NCBI GenBank assembly: GCA_949752735.1
Contig: OX457044.1
Location: 20,501,521 to 20,565,520, forward strand
From: Lumbricus terrestris
Taxonomy: Eukaryota; Annelida; Clitellata; Crassiclitellata; Lumbricidae
Direction of reading: 5' to 3'
Length of the DNA stretch: 64,000 bases
Shown here: piece by piece, positions 26,301 through 39,309 of the stretch
Position numbering within the stretch: position 1 is the stretch's first letter
Layout of the letters: every line of letters starts with the position of its first letter
Notes under the pieces: model-generated
The model's input: the letters and a program-made list of their open reading frames with translations, nothing else
What the model was told of the DNA's origin: nothing
Database searches by the model: none
Position numbers and translations under genes: made by a program

Positions 26301-29300
26301 TCACGGAAGTCGTGTTAATGGAGGTAGTGTTGATGGAAGTGGTGGCAATAAAAGTGATGTTAATGGAAGTGGTGTTAATGGAAGTGGTGTTAATGGAAGT
26401 GGTGCTAATGGAAGGGGTGTTAATGACAGTGGTGTTAATGGAAGTAGTGTCAATGGAAGTGGTGTTAATGGAAGGGGTGTTAATGGCAGTAGTGTTAATG
26501 GAAGTAGTGTTAATGGAAGTAGTGTTAATGGAAGTGGTGTTGATGGAAGTAATTTTTAATGGAAGTAGTGTTAATTGAAGTGGTGCTAATGGAATTGGTG
26601 TTAATAGAAGTGATGTTAATGAAAGTAGTGTTAATGGAAGTGGTGCTAGTGGAAGTGGTGTCAATGGAGGTGATGTTAATGCAAGTGGTGTTAATGAAAA
26701 TGATGTTAATGGAAGTGGTGTTAATGGAAGTGGTGTTAATGGAAGGGGTGTTAATGGCAGTAGTGTTAATGGAAGTAGTGTCAATGGAAGTGGTGTTAAT
26801 GGAAGGGATGTTAATGGCAGTAGTGTTAATGGAAGTAGTGTTAATGGAAGTGGTGTTAATGGAAGTGGTGTTAATGGAGGTGTTGTTAATGGAGGTGATG
26901 TTAATGGAAGTAGTGTTAATGGAATTGGTGTTAATGCAAGTGGTGTTAATGGAAGTGATGTTGGAACTGTTTGTAGAACGTCAAAGTGTGAGATGGCGAA
27001 ACTTCTGAACAAAGAAACGTGCTTCAAGGAGATGCTCGACAAGAGAGATCAGATCATCAAAGAACTCGATCTGAAGATCAAAGAAATGGAGAAGGAACAG
27101 AAAAGCAAAACCAGGTCAGAGTCTCATGGCTCTGTGTCTCCCTGTAGGACGCTATGTCTAACTGTCTTTCATGCATCTTTATGTCTTGGTCTGTCTTTCT
27201 ATGTCTATGCCTGTGTGTCTCTCTGTCGTTATGTCTAAATGTCTTTCTATCTTTGTGCCTGTCTGCCTGTCTTGTTTCGCTTTGTTTATCATCCTGCATC
27301 GTGTATGTTTTCTCTATTAGTCTGCATGAGTGTGTGTGTGTGTGTTTGTGACCGTCTTACTGTCTTTCTGCATTTCAGTCAATCCATCATTATGTATACA
27401 TGCATAATGAATGTGGTTATCAAGGATCCATCATTCCGGGTTTTATATCTTTCTGGATGTATATTCGTCTTTCCAGTGGTGTAGACAAAGGGGTCTCGGG
27501 ATTAAACGAAAATTAAACGATTTAGGAAAAGTTGAAAGTTTTTTTACATATTTTTTATCCACCACTTATATTAAGAAAAAACAAACGAATTGTGTGTAGT
27601 AACAATAATTTATTGTTTTTCTTACTTTATTCCTTTGTTAATTTATTCCCTTTTCATTTACTGCAATACTGTTGGGTTGGTGTCAGAAAGGACACACCTC
27701 CAGGTCATAAAATCCCCAACCCACCCCCATCATGAATACCTGGCTACGCCACTGCACCTTTCTATATATTTTTGCTTTCATTAATCTTATCAAGTAAAAC
27801 TATTGCTTAGTTTGTTTTCACCGATCTTATCTATCTTTTTGGAGATAGTTATTGAAACCCTTACATGTGGAATGCTGTAAAGAACATCCTTCCGAATGTT
27901 CCGATGCGTTATTACAGCATCGCTGATCTCGTTCAGAATCAGATTCGAGAGCTACAGGACCAGACTCAGTTCCTCAGCCGTGAAATCCGCCACCTCTCTC
28001 ACCTCAGACATCTCGACTACCAGCACATTCAGCACCAGAAAAGGTCAGACATGGTCACACGGTGTCCGGGTGGGGTTTGAACGGGTAAAACCGCACTGTC
28101 CCGGCGCCAGTTGACAACTGACAATTGACAATATTATTTATCTTTTCTTATTGACATTTATGGGTCAGTTAGCTACACCGGTAAGCGAGAGAGGTCATAC
28201 GTCTGTTGGTTGCAACGGACTGCGGTTCAAGCCCCGGGCTGGTATCTCGGACTAGCATGTGTGGGACGCAGGGGTGCAAGCTGCTGCGGAGCGACCTTGG
28301 GCAAGTTGCTTACCCATCATTGTCTGTGGGGTAGGCAACGGGAAACCACCTCACTCATCTCATCCCCAGAGGCGTAAGGCAAATGAACCTGCCTTTGGGC
28401 AGAGAACCATCATCATTATCGAAGTTCATTAGTATTGCGTTATATTGCACTTGCCTTGCACGATAAAACTTTTTCTGTCTGTCTAGCACTAGTTGTTTTG
28501 TCCTCCTCAGGCAAGTGACCGAGTTGAAGGCTTGCATTGAGACGTGGAAGGATAACTACGTCTATCTGCTCCAGTCATGCATAACGGTGCCAAGTGGAGA
28601 CGCCTCGGATCAGTGGCACCTCCGTCTCTTCGGGGGCGACACGGTTAGTTTCACCGTATCAGCTCAATCAAGTCATTTACTTAGCGCCAATCTGAATTGT
28701 CTTCATAAGACTGGCGGACACGTTGAGTAGCCGTAGACTTTTATCTAGCGCATAATATGTGCTTGATAATCTTCGTTATTTCAAGCTGACACAACGCAGA
28801 ATGATTACAATTAATGTAGTTTGAACGGATGATAGCGATTTATTACAAGAGCCGATATTTAACTATCAGCAGCCATGCAAGGCGCTCATCACATTCTGCT
28901 GCTCATTTTCCAACGCCATCTACTGAAACAGAAGGTTGAGAGGATTTTTGGCTTGGTATAGCTGGAAGCAATCCCGCATCCGCGCGCTTTTCGTGCCGGA
29001 TGTTAAAAATAGTATTACCCTAAATCCTCTGTAAAGGCATTCAATTCTTATTGACCTTAGCGGAATATTAATTGTCTCATGAATATTGACCCAGTTACGA
29101 CTTTGGTTTCGAGCGTCATCTATTAATGCGTTAGAGATCGGTCGCAGTAGTAGTTACTAATCACTGTTTCAGCCACAATTTCCTATTCGACATTTATCAG
29201 TCCCACGCTAAAAACTGTGCACGTAGGCTCTTCATAAATTGAAGTCGAAGACAACTATAGTTTCAGTGCAAGGTTAGAATGCCGTTGATGAGAGTGCTAC

Positions 29301-32300
29301 GGGGAGAGCGAACCTGGCCAGCCGTTGACAACTCAACAGTTGAAGCAGTTCAAAAGTTTGTTTATGCGATTCATTCATCCGGATTATGATTCAGGATAAG
29401 AAAATGAAAAGAGAATGAGATTAGATCTTGTCTGTTATGCTAGACCAACGATTAATTAATTACCAGCGACTTCGTAGATAGGTCTCGGCGGTGTTTTCAC
29501 GTCCGAGAAAGTGAGAAACTTTGTGTGGATTTGTATTCTGGTGAATTTTCTGGTTAACTGAGCAATGTTTGTTGTAACTAATAATTAATCTATCTTTTCT
29601 TAATGACTTTTAGGGGTAGTATCTAAGTTAACTGGAATTTTTGTGGTCTATTACATTATCGCTTTGTATTGTACGATAAAACCATTACAGGCTACGTTTT
29701 TCTGCCTGTCTAGCACCGCTATCGAGTCCAAGAATTACTGGCAGAAGCTCGACTCACGAACCCAAGTCTACCAGAATACAGCTGGTAAAAAACCATTCTA
29801 TGCATAATACGCATCAAATGGCACATTGACTTAACATAAATGCACGGCTACAGATAAGCTTTAGCAACAGGTCACCGTATGCATGCATGCTATTAGATCA
29901 TTCTATAGTATGGCGATGCTCGCCTTATTGTAATTGACTTGAAGCACGATATTGTAACGCTCTAATAAAACCAAACGCTGTAACCATGGTTGACTATAAT
30001 ATTAAATGATAATAATAATTATGCTCGTTCGTAATGACAAACAAACCATGCGCGTTCCTTCAAAATCATGTCAAGCATGTTTCGCTACAATGCTAATGCC
30101 ATCTGTGTTCTCATTCAACGCCAACCATCTCAACGGTCTAAGCGTGCTCCAGTAATATGTTGCCAAACATTATTATTACGTGCATGTACATTCATCCTGA
30201 TGGCTTATGCATCACCCCACAAATACCTACTCAGAGCCCAGTGGCGTAGACAAGGGGGGTTACGGGGTTAAACCCCCCCCATTGGCCTAGGAAAAGTTTT
30301 TTTAAAGGTTATTTATCCTCTTAAATAAGAAAAACAAAATAATTGCTTGTAGTAACAATTGTTTTTCTTACTTTAGTCCCTTTGTTGCTTTGTTCCCTTT
30401 TTATTTACTGTAATACTGTTGGGTTGGTGTCAGAAAGGGCATCCGGCCAGACCAAAAAAATCCTAAATTCCCCCATCATAAATTTCTGGCTACGCCACTG
30501 TCAGAGCCACTCTCAGCCCAACTCTAGCGAGAAAGAACAGTTTTCAAATGCTTGTTGAAGGCATATGCAAAGTCATTATTGTCCGAAAGAACACGCGTAG
30601 CAGGCCATCCATGCCCACTCTACGTACGCATACTTATCAATAAATCAATCGATCAAAATTTATATAGCGCCCCTTCAAGATCCATACTCAGAAGCGCACC
30701 CGACCCAGGCCAACAGAAAAAGCAGTCTCACCAGTTGATGAAACTGAGAACGTTTAGTGAGGTATCGTATAGTCAAGGGAAGCATTCATGGACCTAGATA
30801 TGTAGATATATTTAAAGCTTTTGTTGCGTTGCGTTTTTGAAACGTAAAAAAACGGTTGGTGGTCTCACTAAAAGTGATATAACTTTTGTTCCGTTTGAAA
30901 TATTTTTTGATGGAACCTGGCCATCATGTAAATATGAATTGTCTTTAAGCCTGTGAAATTTCGTTTCGAAATTCTTACTTCTGGCTACGATATTGGCATA
31001 AAACACTAGATCTTTTTTGACTCACCCTGTATATACAGACCTGCGTACGTATCGATTGCATTCCTCCTCCACCCGTTGTTTCACCTGAGACGGATTTATT
31101 TTGTCGGCTTCCGCTGTTGTCATTATTAGCATTTATATAGCGCCCCTTCAAGAAACTACTCAGAGGCGCTCCCACTGTCGGTAGGTTGTTCAGTCGGATG
31201 TCACACGTCGACCAGTACGGGTTTCGTCACGTCTTCGACGGTGAGGGTCTCCTGCTGCACCACATCTGCCAGCAACTACATCTCCACTACCGCACTCTCC
31301 ATCCGGAGCAGGAGCCTTGCGTTCGCCGATGGACTCAACTCCTTTCATCGCCAATCGGAGCACCAATCGCAGCAACAGTAAGACATGCGTCAGGTCTTTG
31401 TAAGGAATCGATTAGTAGGAAATGCTACTGCTAAGAAACACAGTAATAATATATCATCAGAAGTTAGTAAGCAAGACAGGAAGTAAAGCCTTGGTACTGT
31501 AGTAATGTAATATTATCATCGTCCACTCCGCTCTTTAAATAGATTTGATCTTCTAGTTCAGTGGTTCCCAACCGTTTTTGACTTTAGGACATCTTTTTCG
31601 TAGTTGGAGGACATGAGGGGCCACAGGGTTAAAATATAATTAACCAAAGTCATAAAAATTGTACAAATTGAATAGAAATGGAATGCTTTGTGTTATTTAT
31701 AAACCTACAAATAAAATAAATTGTAAAAGAAATTATTATATATTATATCCTACGCAAATTGTCAGTTTATATATATATATTTTTTTGTTTATTTTTAAAG
31801 AGGGTGACTTCGTAAGCACTGCGTAGTATCCGTTGAATCGGTCAGCAGTGGTGAAGATTCTCACCCAATCAATAGCCTATGTTGAAACAAATGAGCCGGG
31901 TCGGGACTATAATTGTATACAATCGCTAAATCAATACATGTACAATTACGTTAACAGCGTTTTGATTATAAATGTGTCGGGAATGAAACGATTGCTTCGC
32001 ATGATGAAACCATAAGTAAACAACATACATGTAAGTCATAATAATGAGAAATGCGGTTGGGTTGCAATACGCCAGGGAAAATCAGCAATCAGGTTACAAT
32101 GGGTGAACATTAGGCCTATAGCAACTAGCGAAATTGCGCAAAGCACTCAGCAATGGCATTGGCGTGTTGCTAATACTTCAGCATATTTCCTACAACTTTG
32201 CAGATAAAAGTTGTAGAGTGGATTCCTTGAAGGGGCTATATAAATTCTCGTAATGAATGAATATTTTTCGTTGTTCAGAAAGAGATGAAGCAGCTTTGTC

Positions 32301-35300
32301 GTCGAGGAATTCCAGTTCAGTTTCGAAGTGATGCCTGGAAGAGACTGGTCTACAGTCAAGTGGTGGACATCATGGAGGAAGCTGGTAGCCACTACTATGC
32401 CCATCTCGTCACCAGAGCACATGACTCCCTGGTTAGCTCCTCTACCTCTTTCTTGCCTGTCTTATGATAATAGTCAACAGACGACAGAAGAAGAATGAGA
32501 AGTGCTGAGGCCGTTCAGTCTTTATACTATACCGTACCGTGCCGTGCTATGCTATGCCATGCTATGCCATACTATGCTATACTACACTATGTTATTCTAT
32601 GGTATGCTATGCGATGCTATGCAATGCTATGCAATGCTATGCTATGTTATGCTATGTCATGCCATACCATACCATACCATACCATACCATACCATACCAT
32701 ACTATACCAATTGCAGAATGACTGCAGCGATCAGATCCTTTTCAAACGTAATGGATGACTGAATACAAATATAGAACGAAAGAAGAACAATAAGTTTTTG
32801 CGTTGCAATATTATAATTATAGGCAACCGATGCGAGCACGCGGAAAGGCCAAGGAGTTCTGTTACGCAATTATAACCAAACATTATTCCAAATTATTGAT
32901 CTAAGCCTTCTAAAGCATTGGTGCTCGTTAAAATCATATAACCTATTACAATATAACTTAATTTATTGTGCTGTGCTATGGTATAACATAATAACTTCTA
33001 GATCCGTAGGAGGCAAACCTTGAAGTGCACACTCCGCAGTAGGTTATTTCAAGAATCCTGCTGCTGTAGAATCGAAGTTAAAAATTCGATTTGTATATAC
33101 ATGTATCTTTCTGATTACTCGTCATAGTGAAAGGCTGTAAGATTGGTTTAAAATGTGGTGTTTAGTTGGCCAGCTGCTATCGGAAGCAGATCTACATGGA
33201 CCTCATGCGAACGATGCCAACCAATATCAACTTTAGTGCCGAGAATGCAGAGGGAGTAAGTTGAAACGATCTGATAAAATTAATTATGATTGCCAGCTTC
33301 TCATAACTTTAAAAAAATTAATTTTGATATCAATTCGTCAAAGAAGAATGAGAAGTGCCGACGCCGTTCAGTCTCTATACCATGCCGTTCCGAGCCGTGC
33401 CGTTCTTTGCTATGCTTTGCTGTGCCATACTATACTATGCTATACTATACTATACTATGCTTACTGTACTATACTATATTATAACTATGGCTATGTTTTG
33501 CTGTGCTGTGCTATGCTATGCCGTGCTATGCCGTGCTATGCCATACTATGCTATACTATGCCATTCTATGCCATACTATGCAATACTATGTTATGCTATA
33601 CTATATTATGTTATGCTATACTATACCATACCATACTGTACTCTGCTTACTGTACCATACTATATTATGACTATGGCAATGTTATGCTGTGCTGTGCTAT
33701 GCCGTGCTATGTCATACTATGCTATACTGTGCTATGCTATACTATGCTATGCCATACTATACTATACTGCTATGCTATGCCATACTATGCCATACTATGC
33801 TATGCCATGCTATGCCATACTATGCCATGCTATACTATGTTATGCTATGCTATTCTATTCTATGCTATGCTATGCCATACTATACTATGCCATGCTATGC
33901 CATGTCATGCCATGCCATGCCAAACTACACTATACTCTAGTATGGCAAAGCAGCAACAGATAATGGCCAGTTGAGACAAATTTTTATTAATTTGGTCAGC
34001 ACTGTACAATGTATACATCGCTCAGTTTCGACTGTGTTAAGGTCCGACGGATGAAGGAAGTGTTACAGGCATTTAGCATCCACAATCCGGAAGTGGGTTA
34101 TTGTCAGGGTCTGAACTTCATCACTGCCGTCTGCCTTCTCTTTCTCGACACGGAAGATGCCTTCTGGTAAGTGACTCAGGTAGGAATTCAAACGGCTTTT
34201 CCTCTCCCTTGTAAAAATATACCGACGTGCATGAGTATTTTTTTCTGCATGGTGCAGGTATATTTTGTTCCTTCGCTCTGATTATGATAGGTTTATTTTT
34301 TTATTAAATTAAATTAAATGTTGCTTAATTTACTTAATTTTTATGCTTCCGTTCAGTTCGATTTGCTTTAACTTTCTTCTTCGTTTCCAAATAATTTCTG
34401 CTCTCACTACGCTTGCTTTTTGTCTTCATGTTTGCTTGTTGTAATTTTTTTTATTGTTATTGGTGGTTTTATTTTGCTTATGTTCCAGTTTAACTTTCAT
34501 TGCTACTTCAATTGAGGCACGTCTTATTTCATAATAAATTTAACATTACTTTAAGTTTGCTTCTAATTTCTATTAATTCGTATTGTACTGTTTAAATCCC
34601 AAATCGTCCAGAAAATGCGCTCAAGTCTTATTGAACTCAACGAGTTCTCTCACATTAATCAATCAATCGATCAATCGATCAAATTTAAATATCGCCTTTT
34701 AAAAATCTCTATGCTCAGAGGTGCAATTTATTGCACCAGATTATTAGAAGCTTCAAGTGCAGTTTTGACTGAGAAACACCATAAATCAAATATAGTCTAA
34801 CGTGCACCTTGATGAAAACTACTTTAAAAGCTAAATAGGCCTAAGTCCTGTATATACCAGATTTACGTCTGGTGCATTAAAAGTAAATGTAATACCGGTA
34901 GGCCCTATATGGGCTTTAAGATTGGACGACTCTAGAGTTTCATTGTCACTGATCTTCCTCCAAACGTTCACATTAGAGAATTATTATTATAAGTCAGTAT
35001 AATTGTTGACTTACTTAATCGACTACTTCCTATTTCTCCAGTTACTCTTGCTCCTCTTTCTGAAAATCAATTTCACAGATTTTTATTGATATTTCTCCGT
35101 TTCCATGAATTGCGACAACCGCGACGTATGTCTTCATTTGCTATTATCTATCAAGCTTAAATTGATGTTTTGTATGTATAATTTTGCGTCTGTATTTTCT
35201 TAAGGGCTCTTGTCGCCATCACAGAGAAATTCTTCTCGCCTTGCTACTTCGACAAAGGACTGAACGGAGCAAAGGTCGACCAGGAAGTCCTTAAGGAGCT

Positions 35301-38300
35301 GATCAGTCAGAAGCTTCCCAGACTACACCAACATCTCCAGAATTTCGACATCGAATTGCCAACGGTGACCCTCAACTGGTTCCTCGCCATCTTCTTCGAC
35401 GTCGTACCTTTCCAGGTAAGCCATAGAAGCATCTTTTCCATGTAAGCCATGGAAGCATCTTTTTCAGATAAACCATGACAGCATCTTTTCCAGGTAAGCC
35501 ATGCATGGAAGCATCTTTTCCAGGTAAACCATGACAGCATCTTTTCCACGTAAGCCATGCATGGAAACATCTTTTCCAGGTAAGCCATGGAAGCATATTC
35601 TCCAGGTAAGCCATGGAATCATCATTTCCAGGTAAGCCATGTCAGCATCTTTTTCAGGTAAGCCATGGAAGCATCTTTTCCAGGTAAGCCATGGAAACAT
35701 CTTTTCCAGGTAAGCCATGTAAGCATCTTTTCCAGGTGAGCTATGGCAGAATCCTTTCCATGTAAACCGTTGTCTATTGGTGAGCCATGGGAAAAATCTT
35801 TTTCAGTTTAGCCATGGCAACCTCTCTCCGCATGTAATTCCATTTACTGAACGTGCACTGAACAATATGACCTACATACCTGATCGTTTACTTGCTCAAC
35901 ATTTGTCAAATTCCCTCGACTTGCCCTTCCCTCTGTTGCCTACTTTACCGTTTTCTGAGTTATCCGTCTTAGCATTACCTCACCGAACACTACCATGCCA
36001 TGTAAGCAAGTAAGTAAGTTAGTTAAGGTTTTATGTTTTATACAAGGATGTTTCGAGAACACAAAACTAGACCCATTGTGACGTCACTTCGATTGTGATA
36101 TAGATGCCCATTTGAGAATATTGAATATTAGAGGCACATTGTGACGTCACTTCGATTATGATACAAACTACCATTATAGAAGTTCAACTTGAAAATACAA
36201 AATTAGACTTATTGCGACGTCACCTTGATTCTGATACAAATCTACAATTACACAAGTTGATTATGAGAATATAAAACTGCGCCAATTATGACGTCACCTT
36301 GATACAAAATAACCTACTATTGCAGAAGTTCATTTTGCTATTACAGAACTAGACAGTCGTCACTCTGACGTCACATTGATTATGATACAAATCTACCATT
36401 ATAATAGACGTTCGCTCTGATAATATAGAACTACGGTAAATTCTGACGTCGCGTAGATTATGTTACAGATCTACTATTATAATAGAAGTTCATTTTGAGA
36501 ATACAGTACCAAGCCTATTGTATCGTCGCACTGATTATACGAATGTACCATTTTGCAAATTCATTTTGAGAATAGAAATTGGGCCTTTTGTGACGTCACT
36601 TCCATTATGATGATGCATGTCTATTGTCTATTGAGTTACAAAGAAGATGAACGATTCTAAAATTTAGAATCGTTCATCTTCTTTGTAATTTATTTTACTT
36701 TGTTATTTAATAACCTCTCTCAGCCATCTACCACAAGACTATGTATATAGGTGGTCCTAACCAGAGGGACTCTGCTCTCCATTCTGGGTTCCCTTTTGTG
36801 GCTAGGTATCCTAGGTATACTTTTTAATATAACCAGCTGCCAACCAGCATTCTTGTGAACAAGCATCGAAATGCAAAATTCACATATGCATCCAAATCTA
36901 TCTATTACAAACGAGAGCATGCAGTGCGTTTCCTTACTTACTCTAACTTTTTATACGTACCGGTACCCTATCTTAATCTGACTTGCCGTTACCTTGCCGC
37001 ACTTTCCCCGAGTCTTATACCTTCAATAACTTAGATGTAAGAACATCAGCGCATAACCATTAACTACTCAAGTGCTTAACTCTTTGCATTGACGCAGACT
37101 CTCCTTCAAATTGAGACTAGTGGTTTGCTGCCATTGCAAATTCAGTAAAACATTTTTATAGCGCCACTCACCAACTCAGATACCCTTCTGATCCAGGACA
37201 GCGTCGTCACTAACCGGGTCTGCACGATTATTTTATTTGAATTTGGCCAAAAGGCAGTGTTTAAAATAATTGTTCCATATGCAATCCATTTGATATTGCA
37301 ATCCTTACAAAGCTCAGAAGTGCGCACGTGCCTTGCTGGCACAATTGCAATTGTATTGCAGAGCAATTATTGTGAGTGAATTACTTGAATCTCAAGGTCC
37401 CTATACAGTTACCGCCTCGGACGAGGATAGAACCCGTAATCTCCGCGCTACAGGCCGACCGCCCTAACCATACCTCACCTGGTACTGCTTTTGCTATTGC
37501 AAGTGCTATTGTTACTGCTACTGTTGTGGTTACTGCTATTGTTACGGTGATTGTTACCGTTACCGTTACTATTATGCTGTTATGGCAAATGGCAATTTTC
37601 TTTCCTAAGACGCTGTTACGCATTTGGGACTGCTTCCTGCTCGAGGGTCCGAAGGTCCTGTTCCGTTTCTCTCTGGCGATCCTGAAGAGCAACGAGGACA
37701 GACTGCTGGAGCAGACGGACACCATCAGCCTCCTCAGGTACCTCAAGATCTGCACGAAGCTCCTCTTCGACGCCGAGGGAATGGTCAAGGTAAGCTGTAA
37801 TCCATCACTTCCGCCACCCAATTTGATAGACAGAATGGCCTAGTGCTCTGCGATCTTACTATTGCAGTGGTATATTGTGATGCTATGGCATGTGGAGAAG
37901 ATGAGGGAGAGTTTTGGAAAACTGATGTGGATAAGGAGGAAGAAGAAAAAGAGGGGAGAAACAATGGGGAGTGTAAAGATTGGGTCATTGTACAATAAGT
38001 GAAGAGAAGAAGTACGTGGAAGATGAGGACGAAGGAAGAGAGAGGGAAGAAGAGAAAGCAGGGCTGTTTGAAGGAATTTTTAGAACTGCACAACTCCTTT
38101 CCTTTCCCATCTTCCATGGTAAGTTACTTCCAATCGGACCTTTTTACCTAGTTTTAACTGTACAGAAGTGCTGTTACAACAGCACAAATCCATTTAGAAC
38201 TGCACACTTTGTGTACAAATGCACGTTTAAAAAAAGCCCTGAGAGAAAGAATGAGATGAAGAGGAATTTGAAGTAAAGGTGGTTGAGAATGAAGAAGAGC

Positions 38301-39048
38301 GAAAACAGAAAGAGGTGACGAAAGTGGAAGAAGAGGAGTGGGATTCGAATCAGCCGAATTGGGTTAGGTCACTTTGATAACTTCTGATAGATTCTCAAAG
38401 ATCTTAACTACTCACGAGTCACGATGTTGTGTGTTACTCGATCTGACCCCAGTGAGTTCCATTTACAGACGGCGTTTGAGGACCTGAAGCCATTTCCTCA
38501 TAAGCAAGACATTGTCTTGAAGCAGTCCAACCAGATGGAACTCCTGCAAGAGAAACTTCGAAAGAAGACTTTGAAGTTCACATCGAAGATCGACCTCTTG
38601 CAACAAGAGGTAAGTCTTAGAATCAAAGATCCCAGGTAGAAATGTGTCTCCATATTGGCTTCTAAAATTTAATTATTTTATCCTTGCTCTATAAAATGAA
38701 TCTTTGTATATCGCTAGCAGACACACTGAGGCGCTTCTGATGCAAGGACCATCAGGAAGGCACCAAGGAAAAGCTGAACTATAATTTATATCTTAAATTA
38801 ACTGCCTATTTTATGCACTTCCATATGCTCGCTTTCTAAGATAGTGTAGACATATCTGCTCTTGCTTAAGTTGGCCACAACGAAAGCGCACCAAAAGTGA
38901 ATCGGAAACCAATTCAGCTCATGATTTAAATGCCATTCTAGTTCTCAGTCCCCATTTCCGCGTATCGTGCCTGTTCCAGAATATTTATCCAACTTGAGAA
39001 ATTAAGAAATTTGGGTTACATGCTACTTAAGGAATCCAGACTCTCAGC

Positions 39049-39107
<59 letters not shown>

Positions 39108-39241
39108 CAGTGATCTTACGCAAAACCTATTAGACTAAGTGTTGGACGAGTAAATTTTCGTCATTTTAATATCAATTTTAGTGTAATAAATTTACTTGCT
39201 TTGTGACTGAATCTTTACATTTTAGGCATTTTGTAGTGAAC

Positions 39242-39309
<68 letters not shown>

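Noticed and set aside
26285..26965. 15-bp minisatellite before exon 8 as a junction-derived array
   Set aside because: The acceptor GTTTGTAG|AACG is not part of the repeat unit.
26191..27042. 283-codon minus-strand frame (PLTPLPLTLL)
   Set aside because: A 15-bp minisatellite keeps all frames open; the true coding exon is on the other strand at 26977.
32490..33974. Frames rich in CYAMLCYAM
   Set aside because: Pentamer repeat translation.
35307..35718. Minus-strand frames reading MAYLEKMFPWLTWKRC
   Set aside because: Antisense translation of the splice-donor array and exon 16; no independent support.
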